Below are positions 1 through 6,940 of a stretch of 7,277 nt of DNA, piece after piece. Location of the stretch: positions 1-7,277 of the forward strand of contig JAJYOQ010000202.1 of NCBI GenBank assembly GCA_021796135.1, given 5' to 3'. The notes under the pieces are model-generated. The model made no database searches. It saw only the letters and a program-made list of their open reading frames with translations, and was not told the DNA's origin. The stretch's first letter is position 1. The number at the start of each line of letters is the position of its first letter. Both the position numbers and the translations under genes were made by a program. Source of the DNA: Bacteroidota bacterium. Its GTDB lineage: Bacteria > Bacteroidota > Ignavibacteria > Ignavibacteriales > Ignavibacteriaceae.

Positions 1-2162
1 CCGCGCGCTTTACAAACATCATAGAAGCCTTCAACTTTTTCGTTAACCCCTCCTATTGGTTGAACGTCTCCTTTTTGATTTAAAGAGCCGGTTACTGCAA
101 TTGATTGTTTAAGCGGTAACCCTGATAATGTAGATAGTAGAGCAAAAATTTCTGCGCATGATGCGCTATCGCCATCCACCGTTCCGTATGATTGCTCGAA
201 CACTAAATTTGCGTTAAAAGATAATGGTAAGTTTTGTCCGAATGTCTCTTTAAAATATCCCGATATAATTAAAACTCCTTTGTTGTAGTGCCTTCCACTC
301 ATTCCGGCTTCGCGTTCGACATTAATTATGCTTCCGCTGCCAAGCGAAACAGTTGCAGTTATTCTTGTCGGTCTTCCGAAAGAATAAAAATCTGCATCGT
401 AAACTGCTAACCCGTTTATTTGTCCTACTCGCTCACCTTCGGTGTCAATCAAGACTGTGCCTTCTTCAATCATGTCATTAATTTTTGATTCTAGCATGCC
501 ATGTCTTTCTTTACCAAGGTTGTAAGCTTTACGCACGTGGTCTGCATTTACGACATCGAAACCGTCGTCTGTTGCCCAAAAATTTGCTTCCCTGGCTAAA
601 TCGGCAATTTTAGAAAATCTTGTTGTTAACTTACTTTTTTGCCCTGCATATTTTGCTCCAAGCTCAATCAAATATGCAATCGCAGTTTTATCAAACTCAT
701 GAAGATTCTCCTCGGCGATTAATTTTTTAATTACACGAGCATACTGAACAAGCACTTCATCAGTGCGTTTTATTTCGTAATCGAAGTCAGCCTTTACTTT
801 AAATATCTTTTTGAAATCATCTTCATAATTTGCAAGTATGGAATAGATGTTATCGTTGCCTATCAAAATTACTTTTGTATCGATTTCAATTGGTTCCGGT
901 TTAAGAACGGATGGTGCAATCTGAAAGTAATTGTGTAAATCTTGAATCTCTAATTTCCTATAAGTTAAAATTCTTTTTAAGGTGCGCCAGACTCCCGGTT
1001 CTTCAAAAAGGTGTTTAACATTTAAAACAAGATAACCGCCGTTAGCGCGAAGCATAGAGCCAGATTTAATTTTTGTAAAGTCACTATACCAACCTCCTCG
1101 TCCGTCAGATATTTTTTCTATGGCTCCAAAAAGATTAACATAACTCGGAGAGGTCTCTATTACAACTGGGCAACTCTTAGTTTCACTATTGTCTAAGATG
1201 ATGTTTATATCATATTCTTTGAAATAATCAATTTGAAATCCTTCCGGAGTTTCTTCTCCTTGAGGTTTTACTCCCTTGAATACTTGAATGCTCGCAAGAA
1301 TATTTTCTTCAGCTTGAGTTAGGTAGTCAATAACTTTTTCATCTGAATATTTTTCTTTAAGATTTTCGATAACTCCTTTAACAACTACTTCAACGGTTTC
1401 CTGTTCAAGCTCGCTAAGCTTACCCTGAAATTCCTGACTTAGTGTTATACTTTTCTTAAATAAACTATGGAGCTCTTGCTGGTGGATATTGTATTTTTTA
1501 ATAAATTCCTTGGCAGCTGGCTCTGTGAATTTTCCTTGTTTAACAAATTCGTCAAGTTGATAGATTGGTGTTGGTTTTTGATCAATGATTGGGAAGATAT
1601 CCGGTCTTGCAGTCTCGCCTACTTTTACTTGTCCCAGTGAAAAATTTTCTTTTCTAAGTTTTTCATCAAAAGCAGTCATCATAACTTGTTCTTTTTCGTT
1701 GTAATTACTGATAATCTGTTGACGTCTGCTTAGATATGAGTCATTATCAAGAACTTGAGGTATCTGAATTTTTAGTAAGTCTATTGCAGATGCAAAATCC
1801 TGTTTGAAAATTTTAGCTTTACCTATCGGAAAGGTAAGTAGAATGGGCCGGTCTTCATCCTTAAAATTATTCACGTAAGCAAAATCGTATAATGGGGGGC
1901 AGTTGTCGCTGATTGCCTCCAGCATTTTTTTTACGGTGGTAGCTTTTCCTGTGCCTGAAAGTCCGGCAATAAAAATATTATAACCAGGTCCTCTTAAATC
2001 AACACCGAGCTTAATTGCTTTAAGTGCGCGCTCTTGTCCCAATATCCCTTCAATCGGTTCAATATCGCTTGTTGAATCAAACGAAAAAATATCCGGGTTG
2101 CAGCGCCATCTCAAATCAACCGGCTTTAACTTGTTCGGTTTTGGTGGTTTAGGATATTTCAT
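1..2162 (-). CDS. Lon-like ATP-dependent protease (LonB/YcbZ type, AAA_32 + Lon_C), C-terminus beyond window
   Basis: An AAA+ ATPase fused to a Lon-type serine protease, expected to unfold and degrade proteins in the cytoplasm. My translation of the minus strand gives 720 complete residues without a stop, running off the left edge; relatives are about 800 residues, so roughly 80-100 are probably missing. Walker A is GLSGTGKA (residues 67-74). A long charged helical insertion follows (about 130-300). RANGGYLVLN (372-381) is the Walker B region, N436 in VILIGND a likely sensor 1, and R524 in LAREA a likely sensor 2. The protease domain starts near 579 (VGQINGL). S666 in DGDSAS and K709 in NEK form the Ser-Lys dyad, 43 residues apart as in E. 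coli Lon (S679/K722). There is no classical Lon N-terminal substrate domain, which separates it from LonA. The start is supported by AGAAGGA (2168-2174), 5 bases upstream. It is divergent from the aminotransferase gene. Confidence 0.93.
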   Translation of the reverse strand, partial: MKYPKPPKPNKLKPVDLRWRCNPDIFSFDSTSDIEPIEGILGQERALKAIKLGVDLRGPGYNIFIAGLSGTGKATTVKKMLEAISDNCPPLYDFAYVNNFKDEDRPILLTFPIGKAKIFKQDFASAIDLLKIQIPQVLDNDSYLSRRQQIISNYNEKEQVMMTAFDEKLRKENFSLGQVKVGETARPDIFPIIDQKPTPIYQLDEFVKQGKFTEPAAKEFIKKYNIHQQELHSLFKKSITLSQEFQGKLSELEQETVEVVVKGVIENLKEKYSDEKVIDYLTQAEENILASIQVFKGVKPQGEETPEGFQIDYFKEYDINIILDNSETKSCPVVIETSPSYVNLFGAIEKISDGRGGWYSDFTKIKSGSMLRANGGYLVLNVKHLFEEPGVWRTLKRILTYRKLEIQDLHNYFQIAPSVLKPEPIEIDTKVILIGNDNIYSILANYEDDFKKIFKVKADFDYEIKRTDEVLVQYARVIKKLIAEENLHEFDKTAIAYLIELGAKYAGQKSKLTTRFSKIADLAREANFWATDDGFDVVNADHVRKAYNLGKERHGMLESKINDMIEEGTVLIDTEGERVGQINGLAVYDADFYSFGRPTRITATVSLGSGSIINVEREAGMSGRHYNKGVLIISGYFKETFGQNLPLSFNANLVFEQSYGTVDGDSASCAEIFALLSTLSGLPLKQSIAVTGSLNQKGDVQPIGGVNEKVEGFYDVCKAR

Positions 2163-2473
2163 GATGTTCCTTCTTTCGTTTTAGAATATTTATAAAAACA
2201 AACAACAAATTTTCATGAAATTTATTGAAGTCTTTCACTGCCCAAGGTAATTCTTAAAACTCTTTTCACTTTTAAAATTAACTCTTTTTTAAAAGAGAGA
2301 CAAAACAAATGGATAGTAGTTGAGTTCATATTGATAGTCTCAAATATTTTAGTCTTAATTTTTACTTATTTAAATCAAAAATTTATTTTGAATTTCTTAC
2401 ATATTTACTTGATTCTACATTAAGAAGCTTATTAAATTTTGTATACAAGAATTTTTAAAGAGAGATTATCAAA
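2163..2473. other. Divergent intergenic region between the Lon-like protease and aminotransferase genes
   Basis: A 311-base A/T-rich stretch that must hold both divergent promoters. I see no convincing gene in it. On the plus strand, TTG (2409-2411) followed about 22 bases later by AAATTTTG (2434-2441) loosely resembles the Bacteroidota TTG/TAnnTTTG promoter, with one mismatch in the TA. On the minus strand a TATAAA-like element lies around 2190, close to the protease start, without a good -35 partner. A 7-bp inverted repeat (CTCTTTT/AAAAGAG, 2282-2297) sits mid-region. The Shine-Dalgarno of the protease gene is at its left end and a weak AAAGAGAGA (2457-2465) precedes the aminotransferase. 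The promoter assignments are guesses. Confidence 0.4.
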
Positions 2474-3604
2474 ATGAATATTGAAGAAGTTCGAGCGGAA
2501 TTTCCTTACCTTAAAAACGGAAAGATTTATTTTAACCATGCATCAACTGGACCTATGTCTAAAAGGGTACTAAACACAATAACAAAAGTCCTCTATGAAA
2601 AAAGCGAAACTAACATTGATGAATTTTTAGGTCTTCAAGCCGTCATTAAAGAAAGCAAAAGCAATCTTGCTTTGATGATTAATACAGTGCCTGATAGGAT
2701 TGCTTTTGTTGATAACACAAGTACAGGAATAAATATCATTGCTCAAGGTGTAAAATGGAAAAAAGGCGATAGAGTTTTACTTAATGATCTTGAGTTTCCC
2801 GCAAATGTTTATCCATTCTTAAATCTAAAAGAAAAAAGCGTTGAAATTGATTTTGTCAAATCGCATGACGGAATTGTTTCTGCCGAAGATATAATTGATA
2901 ATATAAAACCGGCGACAAGATTGGTTTCAATTAGCTATGTGCAGTTTCTAACCGGCTACAGAGTTGACCTTGAAAAGATCGGTAAAGTTTGTAAGGAAAG
3001 AGGGATCATTTTTTCTGTTGATGCAATTCAGGGGTTAGGCGCTTTAAAGCTGGATGTAAAAAAAAATAATGTCGATTTTCTTTCCTCGGGAAGTCAAAAA
3101 TGGATGCTTGGTTTGCAAGGGCTTGGAATGATTTATATTTCCGAAGAGCTTCAGCAAAAAGTGGAGCCAAAATTTATCGGCTGGCTTTCTGTCGAAGATG
3201 CGTGGAATCTTCTTCACTACGATTTGAAATTAAAAAAATCTGCAGATTGTTTTCAAGGAGGTACATTAAACTCCATCGGAATTTATGTTCTTAACACTTC
3301 GTTGAAATTTTTTAAGGAATTTGGTCATGATAAGATTGAAGAATTAGTCTTAGAAAATTCAGAATATTTGATTAAACAGCTTCAATCAATTGGTCTAAGC
3401 CCTATTCTAAAGAATTGTTCAAAAGAAAATCTTTCCGGAATCGTCTCCTTCAAGCATAAAGATTCTCAAAAAGTATATGACGAACTATCAGCACTGAACA
3501 TCCACTGTGCAGTCCGGGAAGGATATATCAGGTTTTCGCCACATTTTTACAACATAAAAGAAGAAATTGATAAAGTGACGGAAGTCCTAAGAAAAATCAT
3601 TTAA
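2474..3604 (+). CDS. Class V aminotransferase-fold PLP enzyme (cysteine desulfurase/isopenicillin-N epimerase-like)
   Basis: A 376-residue fold-type I PLP enzyme, about normal length for class V. The N-terminal YFNHASTGPMS (19-29) is the substrate-side loop. DNTSTGIN (80-87) should bind the cofactor phosphate. SVDAIQGLG (181-189) carries D183, which pairs with the PLP pyridine nitrogen, and Q186. K209 in SGSQKW is the Schiff-base lysine. R353 in YIRFSPHFYN fits the substrate-carboxylate arginine. All catalytic positions are present, so it should be active. Substrate cannot be read from sequence: class V includes cysteine desulfurases, selenocysteine lyases, kynureninase-like enzymes and epimerases. 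The SufS-type catalytic cysteine in an RxGHHC loop is not evident; C345 lies just before the arginine strand, not in that context. The start has a weak purine-rich AAAGAGAGA about 8 bases upstream. The next gene follows 79 bases later with no terminator seen between them. Confidence 0.88.
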   Translation: MNIEEVRAEFPYLKNGKIYFNHASTGPMSKRVLNTITKVLYEKSETNIDEFLGLQAVIKESKSNLALMINTVPDRIAFVDNTSTGINIIAQGVKWKKGDRVLLNDLEFPANVYPFLNLKEKSVEIDFVKSHDGIVSAEDIIDNIKPATRLVSISYVQFLTGYRVDLEKIGKVCKERGIIFSVDAIQGLGALKLDVKKNNVDFLSSGSQKWMLGLQGLGMIYISEELQQKVEPKFIGWLSVEDAWNLLHYDLKLKKSADCFQGGTLNSIGIYVLNTSLKFFKEFGHDKIEELVLENSEYLIKQLQSIGLSPILKNCSKENLSGIVSFKHKDSQKVYDELSALNIHCAVREGYIRFSPHFYNIKEEIDKVTEVLRKII

Positions 3605-3651
3605 TCATTAGTCTTATTAAACGTAAGAAATTTTCATTTATATTAACTCAG

Positions 3652-3657
3652 TATAAT
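3652..3657 (+). promoter_or_regulatory. Possible -10 element for the DUF2911 gene
   Basis: A perfect TATAAT lies 26 bases before the ATG at 3684, which would leave a leader of roughly 20 bases. No good -35 is seen at 16-18 bases; TTTTCA (3631-3636) is at 15. In such A/T-rich DNA a chance match is quite possible. If the source is a Bacteroidota relative, its main sigma factor may not use this consensus. Confidence 0.3.
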
Positions 3658-3683
3658 TATTATTTAGAATAACGGAGAAGAAT

Positions 3684-4298
3684 ATGTATAGCCAAATTTT
3701 GAAGTACCGTATTTCCTTTTTGATAATTGGAGTGTTGTTAGCTTCAAGTATCTCAATAAATGCACAGCAAATGAAAAAGAATAATCAGAAGGAATCAAAA
3801 GTCCCAGGCTGGAATAAAGTAGTAAGAGTTAGCCCGAAAGCTTCAATTGAAGGAACAATAGGATTAACCGATGTGACGATTTCTTATAGCCGTCCCGGTG
3901 TTAAAGGAAGGAAAATTTGGGGCGGATTAGTACCTTACAGCAAGGTCTGGCGCGCAGGTGCAAATGAAGCAACAAAGATTACTTTCTCAACAGATGTCAG
4001 TATAAATGGCAAGAAATTGCCCGCAGGTTCCTATGGCTTTTTTATTATTCCTACGACAAAGACCTGGACAATTATCTTCAACAAAGTAGCCGACCAGTGG
4101 GGCGCATTTACTTATAATGAAGCTGAAGATGCGCTGCGTTTACCTGTTATGCCGCAGCAATCAACGTATCACGAATGGCTTACTTATACTTTTGAAAATA
4201 TGAATGTAACTGCAAACGGTAAACCGAATTCAGCCGTTGTTTATATGAAGTGGGATAAAATTAAATTACCATTTACTATTGAAACTGATGGGAAGTAA
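3684..4298 (+). CDS. Secreted DUF2911 family protein
   Basis: A 204-residue exported protein of unknown function. Residues 1-27 form a typical signal peptide: a short basic N-region, the hydrophobic stretch FLIIGVLLA, and an INA cleavage site followed by QQ (about 27/28). The mature protein matches DUF2911 as I know it: [11 protein letters not shown] (50-60), [14 protein letters not shown] (68-81), [10 protein letters not shown] (88-97), [14 protein letters not shown] (107-120), TIIFNK (129-134) and the QWGAF region (138-142). The family is common in Bacteroidota and relatives, predicted to be a beta-rich periplasmic or exported protein with no known activity. The C-terminus ends shortly after the domain; some relatives carry extra repeats that are absent here. 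GGAG (3674-3677) is 6 bases upstream of the ATG. The last 23 bases overlap the end of the convergent macro-domain gene. Confidence 0.9.
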   Translation: MYSQILKYRISFLIIGVLLASSISINAQQMKKNNQKESKVPGWNKVVRVSPKASIEGTIGLTDVTISYSRPGVKGRKIWGGLVPYSKVWRAGANEATKITFSTDVSINGKKLPAGSYGFFIIPTTKTWTIIFNKVADQWGAFTYNEAEDALRLPVMPQQSTYHEWLTYTFENMNVTANGKPNSAVVYMKWDKIKLPFTIETDGK

Positions 4299-4809
4299 TT
4301 AATTTTTGATAAACCTGATAAGTCTTTTCATCAAAACAGACAAAAATTACTTTTTCTATAAAAGAATTATTCTCTAGAAATTTTATTGTTACATCAACTG
4401 CAATTTTTGCCGCATCATTAAGAGGGTAGCCGTAAATTCCCGTACTGATGGCTGGAAAGGCGATTGTTTTAATTCCATTTTCAATCGCAAGGTTAAGCGA
4501 ATTCTTGTAACAACTTGCTAAAAGTTTTGCTTCATTTTGAATTCCGCCGCGCCAAATTGGGCCAACTGTGTGGATTACAAATTTAGCGGGAAGCTTAAAG
4601 CCGGGAGTTATTTTCGCTTCACCGGTGGGACATCCGTTAAGCTTTCTGCAATGTTCAAGAAGCTCCGGTCCGGCTGCATTGTGAATTGCGCCGTCTACTC
4701 CGCCGCCGCCAAGCAGACTTGAGTTCGCCGCATTTACAATTGCATCTACTTTAAGCTTTGTAATATCGCCGCGGAAAATTTCAGTTCTATCTCTTAATGA
4801 TGTTTCCAT
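4276..4809 (-). CDS. Macro-domain protein, MacroD/YmdB-like O-acetyl-ADP-ribose deacetylase
   Basis: A 177-residue stand-alone macro domain, full length for the MacroD/YmdB class. These enzymes remove ADP-ribose from mono-ADP-ribosylated acidic residues and hydrolyse O-acetyl-ADP-ribose in the cytoplasm. Visible motifs: GDIT (14-17), which contacts adenosine; [19 protein letters not shown] (25-43); HTVGP (80-84); and [10 protein letters not shown] (120-129), the phosphate-binding loop. N29 and D39 are 10 residues apart, as are the catalytic N25 and D35 of E. coli YmdB, so it should be an active hydrolase and not only a binder. The upstream sequence TAAAAATATAAA has no Shine-Dalgarno, so translation may be weak or leaderless-like; the N-terminus nevertheless fits the family start. 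It converges on the DUF2911 gene and overlaps its end by 23 bases. No partner ADP-ribosyltransferase is visible in the window. Confidence 0.93.
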   Translation of the reverse strand: METSLRDRTEIFRGDITKLKVDAIVNAANSSLLGGGGVDGAIHNAAGPELLEHCRKLNGCPTGEAKITPGFKLPAKFVIHTVGPIWRGGIQNEAKLLASCYKNSLNLAIENGIKTIAFPAISTGIYGYPLNDAAKIAVDVTIKFLENNSFIEKVIFVCFDEKTYQVYQKLITSHQFQ

Positions 4810-4863
4810 TTTATATTTTTATTTGACGGTTATAAATTATTGAAAGTTGAGTTTAATGTAAAT

Positions 4864-4893
4864 AAAAAAACCATCGTCGAATGACGATGGTTT
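4864..4893 (-). terminator. Intrinsic terminator of the kinase/response-regulator operon
   Basis: An 11-bp perfect stem (4868-4878 with 4883-4893, core CCATCGTC/GACGATGG) has a 4-base loop (4879-4882). On the minus strand it is followed by a run of seven T then ATT (4870-4861). It lies 37 bases past the stop of the membrane-anchored regulator gene, so it most likely ends that operon and isolates the macro-domain gene downstream. On the plus strand it is followed by TTTATAAT, a much poorer U-tract. Confidence 0.88.
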
Positions 4894-4929
4894 ATAATCC
4901 CCATGTTAAATTTTTAGATCTTTTACAGT

Positions 4930-6078
4930 TTATTTCTTAAAGAACTCGCTTACCATAGAATAAAAATCAGTATCGTTTAACTTTTCAAATTCGCCTTCCT
5001 GCAGTTCATCATAACCTTTAGCTGTGCTTGCTCCGGCTTTTTTCCTAATTCCTATCAATCGGTCAATGTCCTCCTGGTAATAGGTAACGGCAGTCTTTCC
5101 TATTTTTAGATTTTTAATCTCTGTATCAAGGTTATCCGCATCAAGAATGCAAATCCAGTTTGAATCATAAGGTGTAATATCAAGCGACTCAATTTCATTC
5201 TTCAACGGCGAGTTAATTTTTGTAACTTTTCCTGTTATAGGTGAATTAAAAGTCACGGATCGCGTCCCTTGCTTTATCGTAAACAATGGCTGCCCCAATT
5301 TTACCATCATACCAAGATTGGGGAAATCAATGGCATCAATTTTACCGATGAGTTTTTTTGCAAAATCATCAATGCCCACTTTGACTGCACCGTCTTGTTC
5401 CATGCTTGCCCAGCAATGTCCCGGTGAAATAAATACTCCGCCCGGTATTGCAAATTCGTAAGTCTTAAAGTGTTTCGATTCGGCGAGATGGGTAATGTGC
5501 ACTTTTGGTTTTAACTGCTTCTGAATTCTATCCTGTCTCATTATCAAAATCTTTTTTACAAATCCAAGGAGCTCGTCTTCAGTGAAAGGCTTTTGAACAT
5601 AATCCATTGCTCCATATTTCATACACTCAACAGCGGTTTCTACTGTTGCAAAACCGGTAATGATTACGACGTCTATATCAGGGCGAAGATATTTTACTGC
5701 CTTTGTTACTTCGACTCCGTCCATTTGGGGCATCTTTAAATCTGTAAAAACAAAATCATAATGACGCGACTGAATAAGTCCTAGCGCCTCCTGGCCAGTC
5801 TCGACCGTATCAACACAATATCCGTCCAACACTAAGATTTTTCTAAAGCTATCGAGAATTACAGGTTCGTCATCCACGCAAAGAATTTTTGCTTTCGGGT
5901 TTTCAACTTCGACTCTCTTCAAAGTTTTTGATTCTCTGGTAAAATCCAGGTTTAAACTTACGGCTAATGCCGCTTCGCGATCTTTTCTTTCTTTTTGCTC
6001 GCGAATAGTTTTGCTGATTTGTCTGATTAAGACGTCAGCAATTACGAACAGTATTACTGCAATAATTAATAGTGGCAT
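4930..6078 (-). CDS. Membrane-anchored response regulator: TM helix + receiver + GcvH-like domain
   Basis: A 382-residue two-component regulator of unusual build. Residues 1-19 are a hydrophobic helix (MPLLIIAVILFVIADVLI) followed by a strongly charged stretch (20-36), predicting an N-terminal inner-membrane anchor with a cytoplasmic body. The receiver spans about 63-180: acidic pocket D69/D70, phospho-acceptor D113 in FTDLKMPQMDG, T141 and K163 in VQKPF, all conserved. Residues about 193-340 resemble the H protein of the glycine cleavage system: GHCWASMEQDGAVKVGIDDFA (220-240 region), FPNLG, GQPLF, and NSPITGKV (278-285). The residue aligned to the lipoyl lysine is T272. A charged 40-residue tail ends in a helix-like FYSMVSEFFKK. 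There is no DNA-binding or other catalytic output domain. It is the last gene of the operon, 53 bases after its soluble paralogue; AGGAGA (6084-6089) 5 bases upstream supports this start and hence the anchor. Its target is unknown. Confidence 0.9.
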   Translation of the reverse strand: MPLLIIAVILFVIADVLIRQISKTIREQKERKDREAALAVSLNLDFTRESKTLKRVEVENPKAKILCVDDEPVILDSFRKILVLDGYCVDTVETGQEALGLIQSRHYDFVFTDLKMPQMDGVEVTKAVKYLRPDIDVVIITGFATVETAVECMKYGAMDYVQKPFTEDELLGFVKKILIMRQDRIQKQLKPKVHITHLAESKHFKTYEFAIPGGVFISPGHCWASMEQDGAVKVGIDDFAKKLIGKIDAIDFPNLGMMVKLGQPLFTIKQGTRSVTFNSPITGKVTKINSPLKNEIESLDITPYDSNWICILDADNLDTEIKNLKIGKTAVTYYQEDIDRLIGIRKKAGASTAKGYDELQEGEFEKLNDTDFYSMVSEFFKK

Positions 6079-6083
6079 ATTTA

Positions 6084-6089
6084 TCTCCT
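6084..6089 (-). promoter_or_regulatory. Ribosome binding site fixing the start of the membrane-anchored regulator
   Basis: AGGAGA read on the minus strand, 5 bases before the ATG at 6078. It matters because it places translation start ahead of the hydrophobic helix; an internal start would give a soluble protein. Confidence 0.75.
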
Positions 6090-6131
6090 GTAGTTAAATT
6101 TTATTCCGGCTTTCGCCTGTTATTAAAAATT

Positions 6132-6938
6132 CTAAAGTCTATCCGAGCTGCAGGGAATTAAATGCTTCAGCTCGTACTCACTTTCGGATGGAATTATCCT
6201 GTAAAACCATCCATTAAAGTATGGGTCCTTTTCTAAAATACTTACATCCTTTAAAACTTCTTCGTTTCTTTCGATTATTCTACCGGTAACCGGTGATAAA
6301 ACATTGTGGGCTAATCCGTCTTTTGATTTTATCGAAGCACATTGGTTTCCTTGAATAATTTCCTCGTCAATTTTTTGGAATTCTATTTCTTCAACGCCTT
6401 CTATTGTTTTCAAAAATAAATCTGTTACACCGATTAGAATTGAACCTGCGTTCTCTTCTTCTGCCCAGCTTGAATAACCAAGTCTATAATATTTTGCCGG
6501 ACAGGGAACGTATATTATAGTCGCATCGTCTTCCTGGATGTGCGAAGCTAAGAGCATTTTTTGAACTTCCGAATACTTCATAGCGCGGATAATCGAATTT
6601 AAAATCTCATCGGCGGTAAATGGCTTTGGGATAAAATCAATTGCGCCTTTGTATAAGGACATTACCGCATTTTCAACGGTCGAATAACCGGTAGTCATAA
6701 TTACGGGCGACGTAATTTTCCTTCGCATAATCTCATCAAGGAATTCAAAGCCGTCAAAATCAGGCATCATTATATCGCAGACGAAAATCTTGTAAGAGTA
6801 TTTTGATAATTTTTCCAGAGCGTCTTTTGCATCAATCGATGTGTCGACTTTAAATCCTTCGGCAGAGCAGATTTTATTTACCGCGTCGATTATTACCTGC
6901 TCGTCATCAATTACCAATATGTCAAACTGCTTATTCAT
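6132..6938 (-). CDS. Soluble response regulator: receiver + GcvH-like domain
   Basis: A 268-residue paralogue of the membrane-anchored regulator, without the membrane helix or the long C-terminal tail. The receiver (about 5-122) is complete: D11/D12, phospho-acceptor D55 in VCDIMMPDFDG, T83 in MTTG and K105 in IPKPF. Residues about 138-260 are a GcvH-like fold: SSWAEEENAGSILIGVTDLF (156-175), IEGVEEIEF (179-187), LSPVTGRI (214-221), and DPYFNGWFYRI (238-248), like the DPYGxGWL motif of H proteins. Aligning on SPVTG places G208 at the lipoyl-lysine position (D207 if one gap is moved); K204 and K206 are nearby but off register. Divergence from true GcvH is greater than in the paralogue. The gene starts 2 bases after the kinase stop, so the kinase encoded upstream is the likely phosphodonor. 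No DNA-binding domain is present, so the output is probably protein-protein contact. Confidence 0.9.
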   Translation of the reverse strand: MNKQFDILVIDDEQVIIDAVNKICSAEGFKVDTSIDAKDALEKLSKYSYKIFVCDIMMPDFDGFEFLDEIMRRKITSPVIMTTGYSTVENAVMSLYKGAIDFIPKPFTADEILNSIIRAMKYSEVQKMLLASHIQEDDATIIYVPCPAKYYRLGYSSWAEEENAGSILIGVTDLFLKTIEGVEEIEFQKIDEEIIQGNQCASIKSKDGLAHNVLSPVTGRIIERNEEVLKDVSILEKDPYFNGWFYRIIPSESEYELKHLIPCSSDRL

Positions 6939-6940
6939 AT

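Noticed and set aside
2282..2297. CTCTTTT/AAAAGAG inverted repeat as a terminator or operator
   Set aside because: Lies mid-way in a divergent promoter region, not after any gene end; A/T-rich palindromes of this size are expected by chance here.
3100..3294. Plus-strand open frame of 64 codons inside the aminotransferase gene
   Set aside because: Entirely within a gene with complete PLP-enzyme motifs in another frame; no ribosome binding site or recognisable domain.
4537..4722. Plus-strand open frame of 61 codons opposite the macro-domain gene
   Set aside because: It is the antisense of the conserved macro motif region, with biased composition from that gene and no domain of its own.
6108..6117. 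GGC-GAAA-GCC mini-hairpin with a GNRA-type loop between the two regulator genes (minus strand)
   Set aside because: Only a 3-bp stem with no continuing pairing and no U-tract; too short to call a terminator or processing site.
4930..6938. The two GcvH-like proteins as true glycine cleavage H proteins
   Set aside because: Both are fused to receivers, lack the lipoyl lysine in register, and have no gcvT or gcvP genes nearby.
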